Assembly: GCA_016906335.1 (NCBI GenBank)
Contig: JADEYG010000002.1
Coordinates: 434,001-498,000, forward strand
Direction of reading: 5' to 3'
Length of the DNA stretch: 64,000 nucleotides
Origin: Novakomyces olei
Taxonomy: Eukaryota > Ascomycota > Novakomycetes > Novakomycetales > Novakomycetaceae
Numbering within the stretch: the first letter of the stretch is position 1; each line of letters begins with the position of its first letter. The notes below the pieces were generated by a model. That model did no database searches and was not told where the DNA came from. It worked only from the letters and a program-made list of their open reading frames with translations. Of the stretch, positions 33,301 to 45,500 are shown in pieces. Both the position numbers and the translations under genes were made by a program.

Positions 33301-34163
33301 ATATCCATCAAATGGACGTAACAACGGCGTTTCTAAATGGAGACCTGGAAGAATGTGTCTTTATGAGACAGCCCGAAGGCTTTGATGATGGAACCGGAAG
33401 AGTTTGCAAACTACTACGGTCACTTTATGGACTAAAGCAGGCCCCGAGATGCTGGTACAAAAAATTATTTACAACATTATCAGCTTTAGGATTTTTGGAA
33501 TCCACAACAGAAAACTGCATTTTACACAATGCAAAACGAAATTCGTTTTTGTTAATTTATGTTGACGATATAATTATTATTGGTGAAGAAATGTACGAAA
33601 TCGATAACACGAAAACAAAACTCGGGCAGGCTTTTAAAATTAAAGACCTTGGACAAATTCACCAATTCCTTGGTATGGAATTCAGTTATGACAGAAAAAT
33701 CTGCAACATGAAAATTACCCAAAAAGCTGCCATTTCAAAGGCAGTAAAAGAAATTAACTGTCAAGATACACCAAGAAAAAAGACGTCAATTAAAAATTAC
33801 GTTGTGTTAAATGGAAAACCGATTGAGCAGACGGAATACCGAAAATGCGTTGGAATGCTACTATGTATAGGAATATGTCAAGCTTGGACGTCACAGAAAA
33901 AGAACAGGAAGGCTGGCTACAGAAAAGAGGAGGAATGGCTGGAGTGGCTGGAGTGGCTGGAGTGGCTGGAGTGGCTGGAGTGGCTGGAGTGGCTGGAGTG
34001 GCTGGAGTGGCTGGAACTGAGTACAAAGAGGCTTGCGCTACCAAAGTGTAACTCGGCGGCTGGAACCAAAGAAACTATATAGTACAGCGTCAGTAGACTT
34101 AGAAAAGTAGCTAAAAGGAGATACAACACTATTCTCTACAACAAGCCAAATTAGATTTCTACA
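30375..34163 (+). mobile_element. Copia-B, plus-strand copy
   Basis: A short LTR remnant (30375-30430) and the primer site (30429-30443) lead into one long open frame from an ATG at 30456. It encodes gag (MSKLGISLKLHGQADLPYLA), CCHC knuckles, protease (WILDCGASQHM), integrase (LIDDLTGYTF, IRSDNGGEF, YTPQQNGVAERANRT) and reverse transcriptase (YRARLVAKGFSQREG; YVDDIIIIG). It runs into an LTR at 33866-34163 that holds 9 minisatellite units. Not a complete element. It separates two parts of Copia-A. Confidence 0.88.
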
Positions 34164-35455
34164 CGATATGCAGTCAGTATGCTCAGTAAACACACCAAGT
34201 ATCAAAGCGAAGATCACTTATTGGCATTGAATCATACGATGCGATATCTAAACTCAACAATTGACTATGGTATAACGTATCTGAAAGCGCCTAAACTGGA
34301 AATTCTTGCGTGGGGAGACGCAGATTTTGCTGGCGACACTACAGACAGGAAATCAAGATCTGGATATGTTCTATCTATTGGAGAAAACAATGGCCCTATA
34401 TCTTGGAATTCACAAAAACAGAAAATAGTTACTCCAAATACCATGATGGCAGAATTTGAAGCATTGAAAATAACAATCAATCTGTTAGGCCATAGTGTAG
34501 ATAGTAAAATTAAAATTAAAAATGACATAATTAAATTAAATTAATTCACTCCAAATACGGAATCTAACCGATTTGGAGGAATATTTAATTACTAATCATT
34601 AAATCAAGCCACTGATCGGGTATCTGTATCCTATCAATGATAAGGTGATTACTAATTGATCGGTTACTTCTGATCCTATCTGATTACTAATTGATAGGAA
34701 AGTCTTAATCCTATCTCTTGGCAAATTACGAAGATAAGAGCTGAGCCTTGACGTCTAGAAAAGGACAAGGTTTTCCATAGTTTAAGGGTAGATTTAATTA
34801 ATCTAAAAGTTATAACAGTGAGTAATTTCCACAGTTATAACACAATCAATCACTTTACTTCAAATATTTATTGGAAGAGTTGAATTATCCCACGCTATAT
34901 AAACCAAAAGTGTATTGCGATAACAATGCATGCATACTACTAGCTAATACTGGAGGAAATTATCAAGGATCCAAACATTTAAGCAATACAAGCTACTATG
35001 TTATGGATTATATAAGAAAAGAATTAATTGAATTACAGAGATGTCCTACACAAATGATGAGAGCTGACGGTTTAACAAAGAATTTAATTGGAAACAAATT
35101 CACGAAATTTATTCAATTATTATTCTATGGGATCTAACCTCTAGCAGTATCATTTATTTATTTATCATAAGTTCTAAGAGTCATGGGGAGTGTTGAGAAG
35201 TTGACTCTATATAACTTATATTTAACTCTATTATTTGAAATAATTACTGTCTTTACATGAATAATTCTGTCTCTACTTTACTTACTGAAATCTCCTCTAA
35301 TTTCTACATTCTGTCTTTACCAGATCTATTATTGAATAATATATATATATCCCTGACAGCGCCTCTGAGCCTTGGGAGACCTTTAACATTCTTTTCTACA
35401 GTCAGATAGTAATATCAACCGTTCGAACTTCAACATAACTTCAATTAATTCAACA
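34164..35455 (+). mobile_element. Copia-A 3' part: RNase H and 3' LTR
   Basis: 34164-34482 and 34852-35137 encode Copia RNase H landmarks (ILAWGDADFAGD, DRKSRSGYV, AEFEALK; VYCDNNACILLANTGG, RADGLTKNL). A polypurine run (CATGGGGAG) precedes the LTR at about 35191-35455 (TGTTGAGAAGTTGAC ... TTCAACA). An AT-rich insertion splits the RNase H part. Broken, old. Confidence 0.8.
34483..34844. repeat. AT-rich insertion with 7-bp flanking direct repeats
   Basis: 362 bp starting TGTTAGGCC and ending AACACA, bounded by ATCAATC at 34476-34482 and 34845-34851, inside the Copia-A RNase H region. It contains several ATTGAT/ATCCTATC motifs and no ORF of note. It could be a small solo LTR or another non-autonomous element; the ends are my best fit, not certain. 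Confidence 0.45.
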
Positions 35456-35598
35456 GATAATAGTGACACATGAAGTGTTGTATAATGTTATACATTTACT
35501 ATGATTATTAGAAATTTAATCAATCGCTAATTAGAAATGAACCTTTTGAACCAAAATCACATAATAATATTACTATTGTTATATTACTATTGTTAATT

Positions 35599-36152
35599 TG
35601 TTGAGAAGAGGCTCTATATAACTTACATTTGTCTTCATTCCTTTAAAATAATCCTGTCTCTACAATACTCACCGAAATCTCCTCCGAATTCCATATTCTG
35701 TTGTTGTGCATCCAACATTTTTGAAACCAATACAAATACTCAGATATAGTTGTTTAGTGCTCCTAGTAATATAAGCGGATATGATAGAACCAGCATATTC
35801 TGTCTTTATCACATGTATTTTATATTCATATTTATTGAATAATATGTACATCTCTGACTGCGCTTCTGAGCCTTGGGGGACACTTACCATTCTTTACTAC
35901 AGTCAGATAGTTAATATCATCTGTTCGAACGTCAAACAGTATTAATGTTGAAATATGGACTCTGTACTTTTCTAAATACTCTCATTCTTTTAGCCTAATT
36001 TGAAACTATAACGATCTGTCTTTACCTCTTATTTACTTACCTTCTTATGAATATATATATCCATTCATGAATCCCTTTGACCTTGAGGAATTTTGCTGTC
36101 TTTTGCTGCAGCAAGATTGTTAATATTAGCCGTTCGAGCAATCTATCCAACA
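35599..36152 (+). repeat. Two more diverged LTRs of the Copia-A family in tandem
   Basis: 35599-35938 (TGTTGAGAAGAGGC ... GTCAAACA) and about 35946-36152 (TGTTGAAATATGG ... ATCCAACA) share with the LTR at 35191 the order of landmarks CTGTCTTTAC, AATATATATATCC, GAGCCTTGGGAG, CAGTCAGATAGT and GTTCGAAC. Divergence increases to the right, so these are remnants of separate, older copies. Confidence 0.7.
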
Positions 36153-36175
36153 ATATTTACATTAAAAGTTCAACA

Positions 36176-37283
36176 ATTAATAATTCAACAATACTTATAA
36201 TAAATTAAATAACAGACATAATGTATTTAAATGAGGTATATTTATACATGCTAGCTGGCATACTCCAAGAGATCTACTAATAGTGATAAGCTCTGATGGT
36301 AACTGAGAATAATATATTAATTGTAACAGTAGAGACAATAAAACAACTACGACAGTCTCTGTCCAAGAGCAGGCCAGTGTTTATATTCACTAATGAACTA
36401 CGTACTTCCTTCACCGGCTAGTTGACGAGGGTAAGTTACCTAATTAGGAACAATAAACTACTGGGTTATCGTCCCAAGGGAGCTGTGATATATTAATATA
36501 CTGAATCGTGCGACCGTAGATCTCTAAATACAAAGTAAACGCATTGATGATCTTTGAGAAAGCTTTAAAAGGCCAATCTCTTTCTTTTTTGAAGATCAAA
36601 CGGGGCTAGCGGTTTTCGGGCTTGTAAAGAACAAAACAATAGAGTAACTGTTTTCTACTTTAAGCGTAGCCCTCGTCTGAACAGCGACGAACAAATTAGC
36701 CTTATGATATGATCAGCAGAAGATACGACCGTCAAAATTCCTAAAACGCGCGTGTTATAATAGATTTGATGAATTTGTTTTTTCGGTCTTCGACAGCCAT
36801 TGGCCTACTTAAGCTGTCGACTCTCCATTTTTGATCTCTTCTTAGACCTGGTTCCTGCCAATTGACAGTCTTAGCATCTTAGCATTGTGCTATAATCGAG
36901 CACACTTCGCGCCATGGATATGGGCGGTGGCTATATACTCTTCATAAACCCATTTCTCTCATTACTCTGTGCAGAATTCTGAAAAGATTGCTTGTCGAAA
37001 AAGAATTCCATTAATATAATATTATCGTATGGTTGAGTACAAACACTTTCACCATTATATTTATAGATTATTGTACTCATATTACTTACGATTTATATAA
37101 TACTTATTCTTATGTCTTTATTTATGACTGAATACTTGTTTGTTTGAACAATCAACCATATTGATGAATAAAACCATACGAGACTCAGTTCCCAGTAACG
37201 CTTCTTCTGCTGCTATATTTGTTCTACTATTATCAAATTGAGGCGTGGTTGGGTTTCACGGTCGACATAGCGACGCAGCAAAT
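36176..37283. other. Intergenic region at the transposon/gene boundary
   Basis: AT-rich, no ORF with recognisable features. It includes the presumed promoter of the GH76 gene. It may contain further decayed LTR sequence, but none could be matched to copies elsewhere in the window. Confidence 0.5.
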
Positions 37284-38678
37284 ATGCGATGGCTTTCACT
37301 TCTCTCTTTGGCTTTTATGCCGCTGGTGGAGGCAATCGACATGAACCCCGATTCTAGGGACTCAGTCGACTATGCGACGTCTTTGATGATCGATGGTATG
37401 CTCGACTATTACGAGGGCTTCCGACCTGGAGGAGTCATTGGTACGTTTGCAAACCCTATATACTGGTGGGAAGGAGGAGCAGCATGGGGAGTAAGTGAAT
37501 CTCGCGTTTTTGAAAGATGTTTTCGGGACTAATACTCGTAGGCAATGGTCGATAATTGGCGACTTACCGGTAACAGAACGTATGAGGGAGTGACCAAGCA
37601 GGCCATGGAATGGCAGAAGGGCGAGAACAATGACTTTTTGCCTAGAAATTACTCCCTTTCACAAGGTAACGACGATCAAGGATTTTGGGCTCTGGCTGGT
37701 TTAAGTGCCATTGAATCAGGTTTCCCGGAACCGGACAATGAGAGCATTAGCTGGCTCGGTCTCGTGCAGGCGGTCTTTAACGAGTACGTTATGCGATGGG
37801 ACAATGCCACTTGCGGTGGTGGTTTGCGTTGGCAGATTTTTACGTTTAACAACGGATACGATTATAAAAATACAGTGTCGAATGGTTGCTTTTTTCAGGT
37901 CGCGGCTAGATTAGCTCGTTATACCCAAAATGAGACGTATGCAGATTGGGCGGAGACGGTTTATGAATGGACATTTAACATCGGATTTATCGAGAGAGAT
38001 TCCTTCACAACATGGGATGGTTCTGGCATCACTGATAACTGCCAAGACATAGATCACACGCAATGGACTTACAACTTGGGCCTCTATCTTGCCGGTTGCG
38101 CGTATATGTACAATTACACGAACGGATCTGATCTGTGGCTTAGACGTACTCAAGGGTTCCTTGACCGTGCCAGGGACATATTCTATTTGAACAATGTTAT
38201 TTATGAGCCTCAATGCGAGCCTTTCGATTCTTGTTCAACGAACGCTCTTTCATTCAAGGGCTACTTGAGCCGATTTATGGGATACACTTGGGTTCTTGTT
38301 CCTAGCTTACGTGAGCAAATCATGACTTTGCTTCGGACCAGTTCGTCCGCAGCCGCTCTCGCTTGTAGTGGTGGCTCTGACGGTCACACGTGCGGAAATC
38401 GGTGGACATGGCAAAATGGAACCTGGTCAGGAGATTGGAGTATGTCAATACAATTGGCAGCGATTGAGACGACGCAGACAGTTTTGTACAATGAAAGTTC
38501 AAATTTCTTGACTGCGCATACTGGAGGAAATAGTACAAGCATGCCCAATGCAGGCTCTTCAGACAGCTCATCAGACAATGTTGCTGCGCCCAGTACCTCG
38601 GATAGAGGCTGGGCTGGATTTCTTACTGCAGTGGCGGCCATTGCCACAATAGGTTTGACTGTTTGGATGTTACTGTAG
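37284..38678 (+). CDS. GH76 alpha-1,6-mannanase-like GPI protein (Dfg5/Dcw1 type)
   Basis: Two exons, 37284-37490 and 37542-38678, separated by a 51-bp intron (GTAAGT ... CGTAG, branch ACTAATAC), give 447 residues. The start was chosen at MRWLSLLSLAFMPLVEA, a good signal peptide; an upstream in-frame codon would hide it. GH76 landmarks are WWEGGAAWG, GNDDQGFWALA with the adjacent aspartates at about 113-114 that are catalytic in the family, and GCFFQVAARLARYT. There are many N-glycosylation sites. The C-terminus has a Ser-rich stretch and a hydrophobic tail (ending TVWMLL) typical of GPI attachment. Dfg5/Dcw1 proteins act at the plasma membrane and cross-link GPI cell-wall proteins to wall glucan. 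Family confident; exact paralog not assigned. Confidence 0.9.
37491..37541 (+). other. Intron of the GH76 gene
   Basis: 51 bp, GT..AG, phase 0, with branch-like ACTAATAC 5 bp before the acceptor side. Confidence 0.85.
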
Positions 38679-39499
38679 TACTGTTCTGTAAGAATAATGC
38701 TATAAGGGACGGAAATTGTTTTAGTACTAGATTTGGAACCTGTGTCTATGTTTTTCTGATCTAGTTATGCTTTTTTCTTTTTGACTGATTTATTTGTGTA
38801 TTCTATACATAATGTTATACTTTACTTTATTTTAGTCATTGATTCAAACTCCCATATTGCTTTAGTTATGTGAAGTATTAGCGAGTTGACCTTGTTTTAT
38901 TTAACTAAAAAAGGCCCATTACCTGCAAATGGAGATTGGGGTTATGCATTTGTACGACAGGCAGCAAATGAAGGTCTCGCCTGAAAGCATAAACACGGTT
39001 TCACAATTTATTAAGTTGTTGTCAATCAGGCATTTTTCTTTTGGATCGTCTGTTCATCATGTGCCTCAGTATATATTGCAATCAAATATTTTGCCATGAG
39101 CGAGATTACTTATTGATGATGGCGTGAGGGGTTGGCAATTTCCCAATACGTCTGTCGTATTTACATATATGTGTTATCACTATAGTATGTCCTTTCTCGT
39201 ACGAAATTCCTATGCACTAAAGTAAATCGTCACGTAAACAATCCCTCGCCTATTGACGAGCCTAATAGGGTTCCAGACTCTAAAGTTCATAAAGAATGAA
39301 TCAAGGCGTACCGCACGCAAAACAAAGCAAAAATAAAGCGGTACCGGCTTACTAGCTTCCATCTTCATTTTCATTCCTTCGTGTTCTTCGTGAACACGTC
39401 CACTCTTTTCATTGAGCTTACACAGTCTCTTTGCTTCGGTTATTCTCTCTTTAGGCCACTTGACATTAATTTGCAGCCATATCTTTGTTTGTTTCCATC
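38679..39499. other. Intergenic: GH76 3' region and Asl1-like promoter
   Basis: No ORF or RNA gene seen. A pyrimidine-rich stretch (about 39355-39490) precedes the start of the next gene, as is common in fungal promoters. Confidence 0.5.
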
Positions 39500-40631
39500 A
39501 TGTTTCTTGCTATTATACCCCTTGCTGCCTTCGCTCTTGCGGCCAATGCGTCACGTAAGTTTCGATGATTAACAAATTGCACTGTTCTAAACTTCCAAAC
39601 TAGCGCTCGGACATGTTCATCATCGTCAACATAGACGCGACGTGGTCACCGAATACGCTACGGCCTACGTGACTGTATACCAAAACCAGTCGCCCGTCGC
39701 GACGCCCGTTTCTGAGGCACCAGTCTTTGGAGGATATGACGATAACAAATGGTCTGCTGATTCTTCTGCTGAAGTTCCTGCCTCTCCAGTCGCTCCTGCC
39801 TCAACTACCGCGGTTCCCACCAGTGAAAGCCCCATTAGTGGGTCCACCGACACCGCTGACCCGGTTGAATCTCCTTTTGCGGTGGCCTCATCGCCTGCCC
39901 CTCCTAGCACGGGCGGAAAGCGAGGAATTGCCTGGGATCCAGCAAACCCTGACAGTGCTTTTAGCACAATTGCTGAAGGTGGCAGTTGGTTTTACAACTG
40001 GAACGCGCAGCCATGGGGTCTTGCTGGCTCTTCTTTGCCCTACATTCCGACTATTCGTACAGCGGGCGATATTGGTGTCGTGACTAATATTCCTGACGGA
40101 TCTACTTTATTAACTTTTAACGAGCCAGACAATGCTGGTCAGGCAGCTATGGACGTATCAACTGCTGTTTCGCTTATCAAAGGCAATATTACCCCGCTCA
40201 AGGGAAGCAAAATTTCAAACCTTGGAACGCCTTCCGTTACTAATGGCCCTGGTGGTCTGGATTGGCTTCGTCAATTCATGAACGAATGCAAGGACTGCGG
40301 TATTGATTTCATCAATTTGCATTGGTACGGAACAGATGCCCAATCTTTCATCTCATACTTGCAACAGGTCCATGCAGAATATCCCGACAAGCCTATTTGG
40401 GTCACTGAATTTGCTTGCACAAACTGGGATCCGTCTACTCTCCCATCTTACGACCAAGTCAAATCTTTCTTAGAAAGTGCTCTTTCTTTCCTCGATAGCG
40501 CTAGCTATGTAGCAAAATACGCTTGGTTTGGAACCTCGCTCAACTTTCCCCCTAATGTTGGATCGAATAATCAGCTTATCAGCGGCAATGGTGGTCTCAC
40601 AAGCCTTGGACATATTTATGCCAATTCTTAG
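39500..40631 (+). CDS. GH128 / Asl1-like secreted cell-wall glycan hydrolase
   Basis: Exons 39500-39554 and 39604-40631 with a 49-bp intron (GTAAGT ... ACTAG, branch TTCTAAAC) give 360 residues. Signal peptide MFLAIIPLAAFALAANAS is followed by a His/Arg-rich start (HVHHRQHRRDVV) and a Ser/Thr/Pro/Ala-rich linker (about 50-120). The catalytic domain has KRGIAWDP, WFYNWNAQPWG, LLTFNEPDNAGQ, FINLHWYG and PIWVTEFACTNW; the two glutamates (NEPD, TEFA) are the expected acid/base and nucleophile of this TIM-barrel family. S. pombe Asl1 is a wall protein and GH128 enzymes cut beta-1,3-glucan. It lies downstream of and co-oriented with the GH76 gene, also a wall protein. Confidence 0.9.
39555..39603 (+). 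other. Intron of the GH128 gene
   Basis: 49 bp, GT..AG, phase 1; it separates the signal peptide exon from the rest. Confidence 0.85.
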
Positions 40632-41041
40632 GCTCACGATCAGATGCTACGCATTTTGATATTACGTATGCGTGTGCGTTTGCCTAGTGCATGCAAACAT
40701 TTTCTCGAGTAACTCAGACCAATTGTGTTTCAACGTTTGGTTCGTTTGTACTCATTTATATTGGATTTGATTTCAATTTGTTTTGTTTTTCAGAGTCAGA
40801 AATTGCTCGTGCGGTCATGTCTTTATTACATTCTATATATGTACAATCAATCGGGAAAGCACATATTTTAAAAAAAAAACGTTGTGAGATTACTGCTCTA
40901 ATCCATATATCCAAATGTAAAACCCTAAAGATGGCTCCATGTCCGCCTACTTCAGCTCAATAAAATTGCGTTGTGGTAACTTGAAAAGCAGCTATAAAGA
41001 GGACTGAATCCTCGTTTCCTAAGCAAATATAATCCAATTGT
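40632..41041. other. Convergent 3' intergenic region
   Basis: Lies between the GH128 gene (+) and the DUF1640 gene (-). AT-rich, with an A9 run near 40870; nothing else seen. Confidence 0.5.
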
Positions 41042-42042
41042 TCAAGAGATAAAACGAAGGTATGCCAGGTAAAGACCTGCAAGAGTCGCAAGCAAACCTC
41101 CCATGTATTGCCAGGTTGATTGACGTGATTGATGCATAAAAGCTTTAAGATTGTTGATCTCTGTATCAATGCGGGTATCAGTATCTTTAATTTTGAGCTC
41201 TTGCGCACTCGCTTCTTCTCTGATCCGGGCCCTTTCTAGGTTCAAATCCAATCTCACATCGGCCTGCGATTTCGCAATATCATTTTTGAACCGGTTCTTG
41301 AGCTTTTCTAGTTCTGCAAGCATTCGCTCATTGGAGTCGCGAATGAGACTAAAATCGTTACGTTCCAAAACCATCAGATCTGTCCGCAAATTGGCAAAGT
41401 CTACCTTCTGTTTGTGCCAGTTCTAAAAACCAATTAATGATTTATTTTGTTTAATGTTATAGTGAGTATACCTTTTCCTGTTCTTCCATCGTTACCATGT
41501 ACCGCCGTAAACCATTAACCCTACCAGTTAGTATAGCAAAATCCAAGTCATATTGACACAGATCAGCAAAAAAGTTATAAAATATATTGATTTAAACAAT
41601 ATTGGCAATGTACAGCTCTCAAAAATGTTCGAAAACCGCCAGATCTATCTTACGATTCATCCACAATATCTCCAAATAATTCCATCAATGCCTCGCTTTG
41701 CTGTTTCGTGAAGCCTTGCACTTCGAGGTCTTTCACAAGCTTAAAAGTATCAAACGAATATTCCTTTTTCGAACTCTGTGACGTTGTGAAAGCGCGTTCA
41801 ACAATCAATTTAGCGATCTGGGAAGACAGTAATGATCCCGCGTCTTTGGCGTGTAAAGGCGAAGCACTAGGCCTTTGTAGAGTAGTCGTTCTGGTCGATA
41901 CTTTGCGTGTCGCTAAAGGGCTCATAGCGATAGAATCTGGGCCAGGCGTATGAAGCCTCCGTGCGCTAGACACCACCGGTCTAGAAAATAGTGTAAGTGT
42001 AGATTGCCTCGCTATTGCCGGCGAGAACCAAAGCGCGTTCAT
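41042..42042 (-). CDS. DUF1640 (MCUR1/CCDC90-like) mitochondrial inner-membrane coiled-coil protein
   Basis: Three exons, 42042-41654, 41520-41472 and 41422-41042, with introns of 133 and 49 bp, give 272 residues in frame. The start MNALWFSPAIARQ was chosen because it opens an Arg/Ser-rich mitochondrial presequence (SSARRLHT). The mature part has the family landmarks: FDTFKLVKDLEVQGFTKQQS, a long coiled coil (LRTDLMVLERNDFSLIRDSN, RLDLNLERARIREE, DTRIDTEINNLKAFM) and a C-terminal membrane segment (GGLLATLAGLYLAYLRF). Fungal relatives (such as yeast Fmp32) are inner-membrane proteins linked to cytochrome oxidase assembly; animal relatives include MCUR1. The exact role here is not deducible. 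Confidence 0.88.
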
Positions 42043-42528
42043 TGCTTTCGTCGATTGGCTCAATAGGAAGCAAAGATAGTTTCGATATACAGCCTGTTCG
42101 AACTTCACGACACTACTTATACTTGGCCCCCTTGACAAGCTATAGCTATATTTACTATGCGGCAATACATTAATGTATATATAATACTTGTAAGTGTGAT
42201 GATGGTTGACAGTTATTATCAATTTCATTCATCGCCTGTGAAGAAATTAATTCATTGCTGTTTCAAAATTTTGCTTGATTTCAATCTATTTGGAACAAAA
42301 ACAGAGCTATGCTTTATTTTGATTAGAGTCGGTATTTTTTTTCAGAGCTCAATGTACCCATTATCCGGATTATCCATAATTATTTTCCATGTATGATTTA
42401 ATCTCAGCCTATTTTAATCAAATATAATGATAATGCGAGCGAGGTACTTTATTATCATATGCACGAATAGCTGCCTATATTAACGGCTTTCATATAGTAT
42501 GATAGGGAATTGAAGGCTTGCCGATGGG
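42043..42528. other. Divergent promoter region
   Basis: Shared 5' region of the DUF1640 gene (-) and the VPS9 gene (+). AT-rich, with TATAGCTATA near 42140-42150. No other feature supported. Confidence 0.5.
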
Positions 42529-45500
42529 ATGCAATATAGATCGGCAAATGCGTTTCTCGATGCGCTTTTTGGTCCGGATGGCCGGCGGTACCGCAGAATA
42601 CGGGATCTTCTGACGCAGCTGCAGACAAACAGCAGTCAAATTGTACTCTTATTGCCGCAGGCTGAGTGCTTTTTACGAAACGAAAGAGATTCGGGACAGC
42701 CATGGACGAATCTTATGAACGAGGATTTTCTCGCTAGTCATTTGGTCAAGGTCTCTTACTCTTCCAAAGATGCGGCAGACATAGATAAACCGCTCCAGTT
42801 GGTCTGCTTGAATGGACAAACGCTTATCGTGCGCGATGGGCTCGTTTATCCTCACAAAGGTATTTGATGTTAAGTATTTGTTCCCATTAATGACAATTAT
42901 AGGTTTCAAAAATTCGTACCACATACGTTTGTCAAACGACAGATTGTTCTACTATGAAAATTGCGCTCTTCTAGTATACCATATTGATCGTCCTCTGGTC
43001 GGTAATATGGTGAAGGAAGAACGAAGGTTCGCAGCGCTGACGAATCCTCTGTCGTCTGTCGAGAGCACCACTAATTTGCCTCCAAAACTGGCCACTTTCA
43101 CAATCCTGCTAGGCATGTTCCCTAAAGTCTCCAAGGTGGTTGAAGACGATCTCAAGAAACTATTAAAAGCATTCAATGAACGGCAAATATCCCTCAATGA
43201 TGCGAGCACAGAACGGATTGAAAATGAGATTGAAATTGCACTAAACGCGGCTGTAGAAATATTTTTGCGAGTTCCGGATCAAGAAAAAAGAGCAATTGCG
43301 ACGCGTACAGGAATGAATGGAGATGATGTCACAGATCTAATTGAATCGTACGTGATGCAAAATATATATGATATTGTTTTTTACCGCTATTCAATTGCAT
43401 ACATGGAGCAGGACAGAGCTCTAGAACGCGCTGTTTCTTCCTCAAAAGCCGTAAATGCAATGCAAGTTGGCTTACCTTTTGAGCTACCCGACATTAACAG
43501 CCGTCTTCACCGTGGCATATCTCTCTTTAAAGAACTTGTTAGCGAACGGACGCCTTTTTTAAAGCTCAAAAAGCTCATCGATTTAGTCAATACAATGATT
43601 GAGAATGTAGAAAGTGAAGCAAAAGTTGTTCAAGGCCAAGTACGACAGAACGGGACCTCCTTAGGGGGGGATTTTCTGATTCCATTACTCCTAATGGTTA
43701 TACTTCGTGCGGAAACGACTAATATTTACAGCAACATTGCTTACATGAAGCTTTGTCAGCGAGATATGGATAATGGTGAAGGTGCTTATGCGCTTAGCAG
43801 CTTAGAAGCTGTTGCAACCTACATTGTACAAAACGGCCCTCGGTTGAAATCAGTGAGTGATGACAATATAAAGTTTACGGATCTTTTGAAAACCGGAAGT
43901 ACGAAGGACGTTGAAGACTATATGGAAACGATGAATTTAAAACTTCAAGGCAATCCAACTGATTTGGAGGAACAATATCGTGGCATGATTCTCGGTGGCT
44001 CTGCTGTTCGTTATGGTGATGCTTTTGGCAGTAACGAATCCTGTCTGATGACTTGCGTTAAACTTGGTGATATAGATAAGGTCTGTCTTCTCCTGAAATG
44101 CGCATTTGTTACCCAAAACTTTGTTTTACACGACGTCGACGCGGATGGAAAGACGTTGGTTTTGACTGCAATGCTACTTTCACGGGCAGATATGGCAACC
44201 AAAATATTAAAATTTTTAAAGGGAACAAGTTCCCATTTGATACGCAAGTATCTTGCCATTCAAGATATTGATGACAAGCGGAGCGCTGCACATTATGTTC
44301 ACTTAGCTCCCTCATTAATGCGAACTGTTGGAAACCTTATGCAGTGGACGGAAAAAGATAGAACCGGTCTTACTGGATTCATGACTCTTTGTCGTGTTTA
44401 CGATCATCCACAGTATCAGAGTCTGGTGCTTCTAGCAATTGATTTGGTCGAGTCTTCGACAAGGCAGCCGCTAAACCTTGAGCAGCATATGGACGATCGC
44501 AAAAACACTGCGCTTCATATATTGACGGACGTACAATGTGTTGGTAGACTTTTGCAGACCTGTACGGATCCAAATGTACCGAATGCAAAAGGCATGTATC
44601 CCCTTCATGTGCATACAAAATTCACTAGGGTTGAGATTGTCAAAACACTGCTAGCTTCTGATAGGGTAAACCCACTGGCGATGGATTTGTACGGTGCAAC
44701 AGCACTTCACTTGTCTGTGCGATATGCTCTACCAGCTTTAATTGACGAACTTTTATCGAAGATTGATGTCAATGTAAGGTCGCTTTACTCTGCTGCTACT
44801 CCGCTTCATTGTGCTTGTCGAGAACGGTCGATAGATGCTGTACAATTGCTTATAAATCGGGGCTCAGACCCAGCATTACAAGATTTTTCTGGCAATACGG
44901 CTCATTCATACACGCAAGATCGTAGCATTCTCGATCTATTGGACAAGCAGCAGTTATCGTCAATTATGGCTGCTGAAAGTTCGAATAATGGTCAAAACCA
45001 TGCATTTGCCATTAATCGGACAGAAGTTAATTCTGATCTGCAAGTCGTATTCAATATAGTGTATAGCAATTTCGCTAGCGCAGATAGAATGGGCGAAAAG
45101 GACACATTTTCACAAGGTGGGATTGTACAACGAACAATGGCAGAGTTCTCCGAACTTTATCATTGCATTCAACGGGCCAATAAGGACTCTTGGTACCCTT
45201 TTTTCAGTATAGTTCTTCCTCACCCTTGCTCGATACCTTCCTATCCTTCTATAGCAGTCAGGAACAGAATGTGCCTTCATGCCGAAGAATTCCTGGTGTC
45301 GTGCTCGGAAAACCCAACGAATTATCCACTTTTAAGGGTCTTTTTACGGCCAGATTTGAAGCATTTCGATCAGGTGCAAATCGATCGCTTAGACGGTGTA
45401 CAGCGTTCTGCCGACACCAATGGGTTCAATGCAAGCACAGTCGGAAATACAAAGTCTGGCTCTGATGAACATGCAAATCAGACTTTAGATGAACAGCAAA

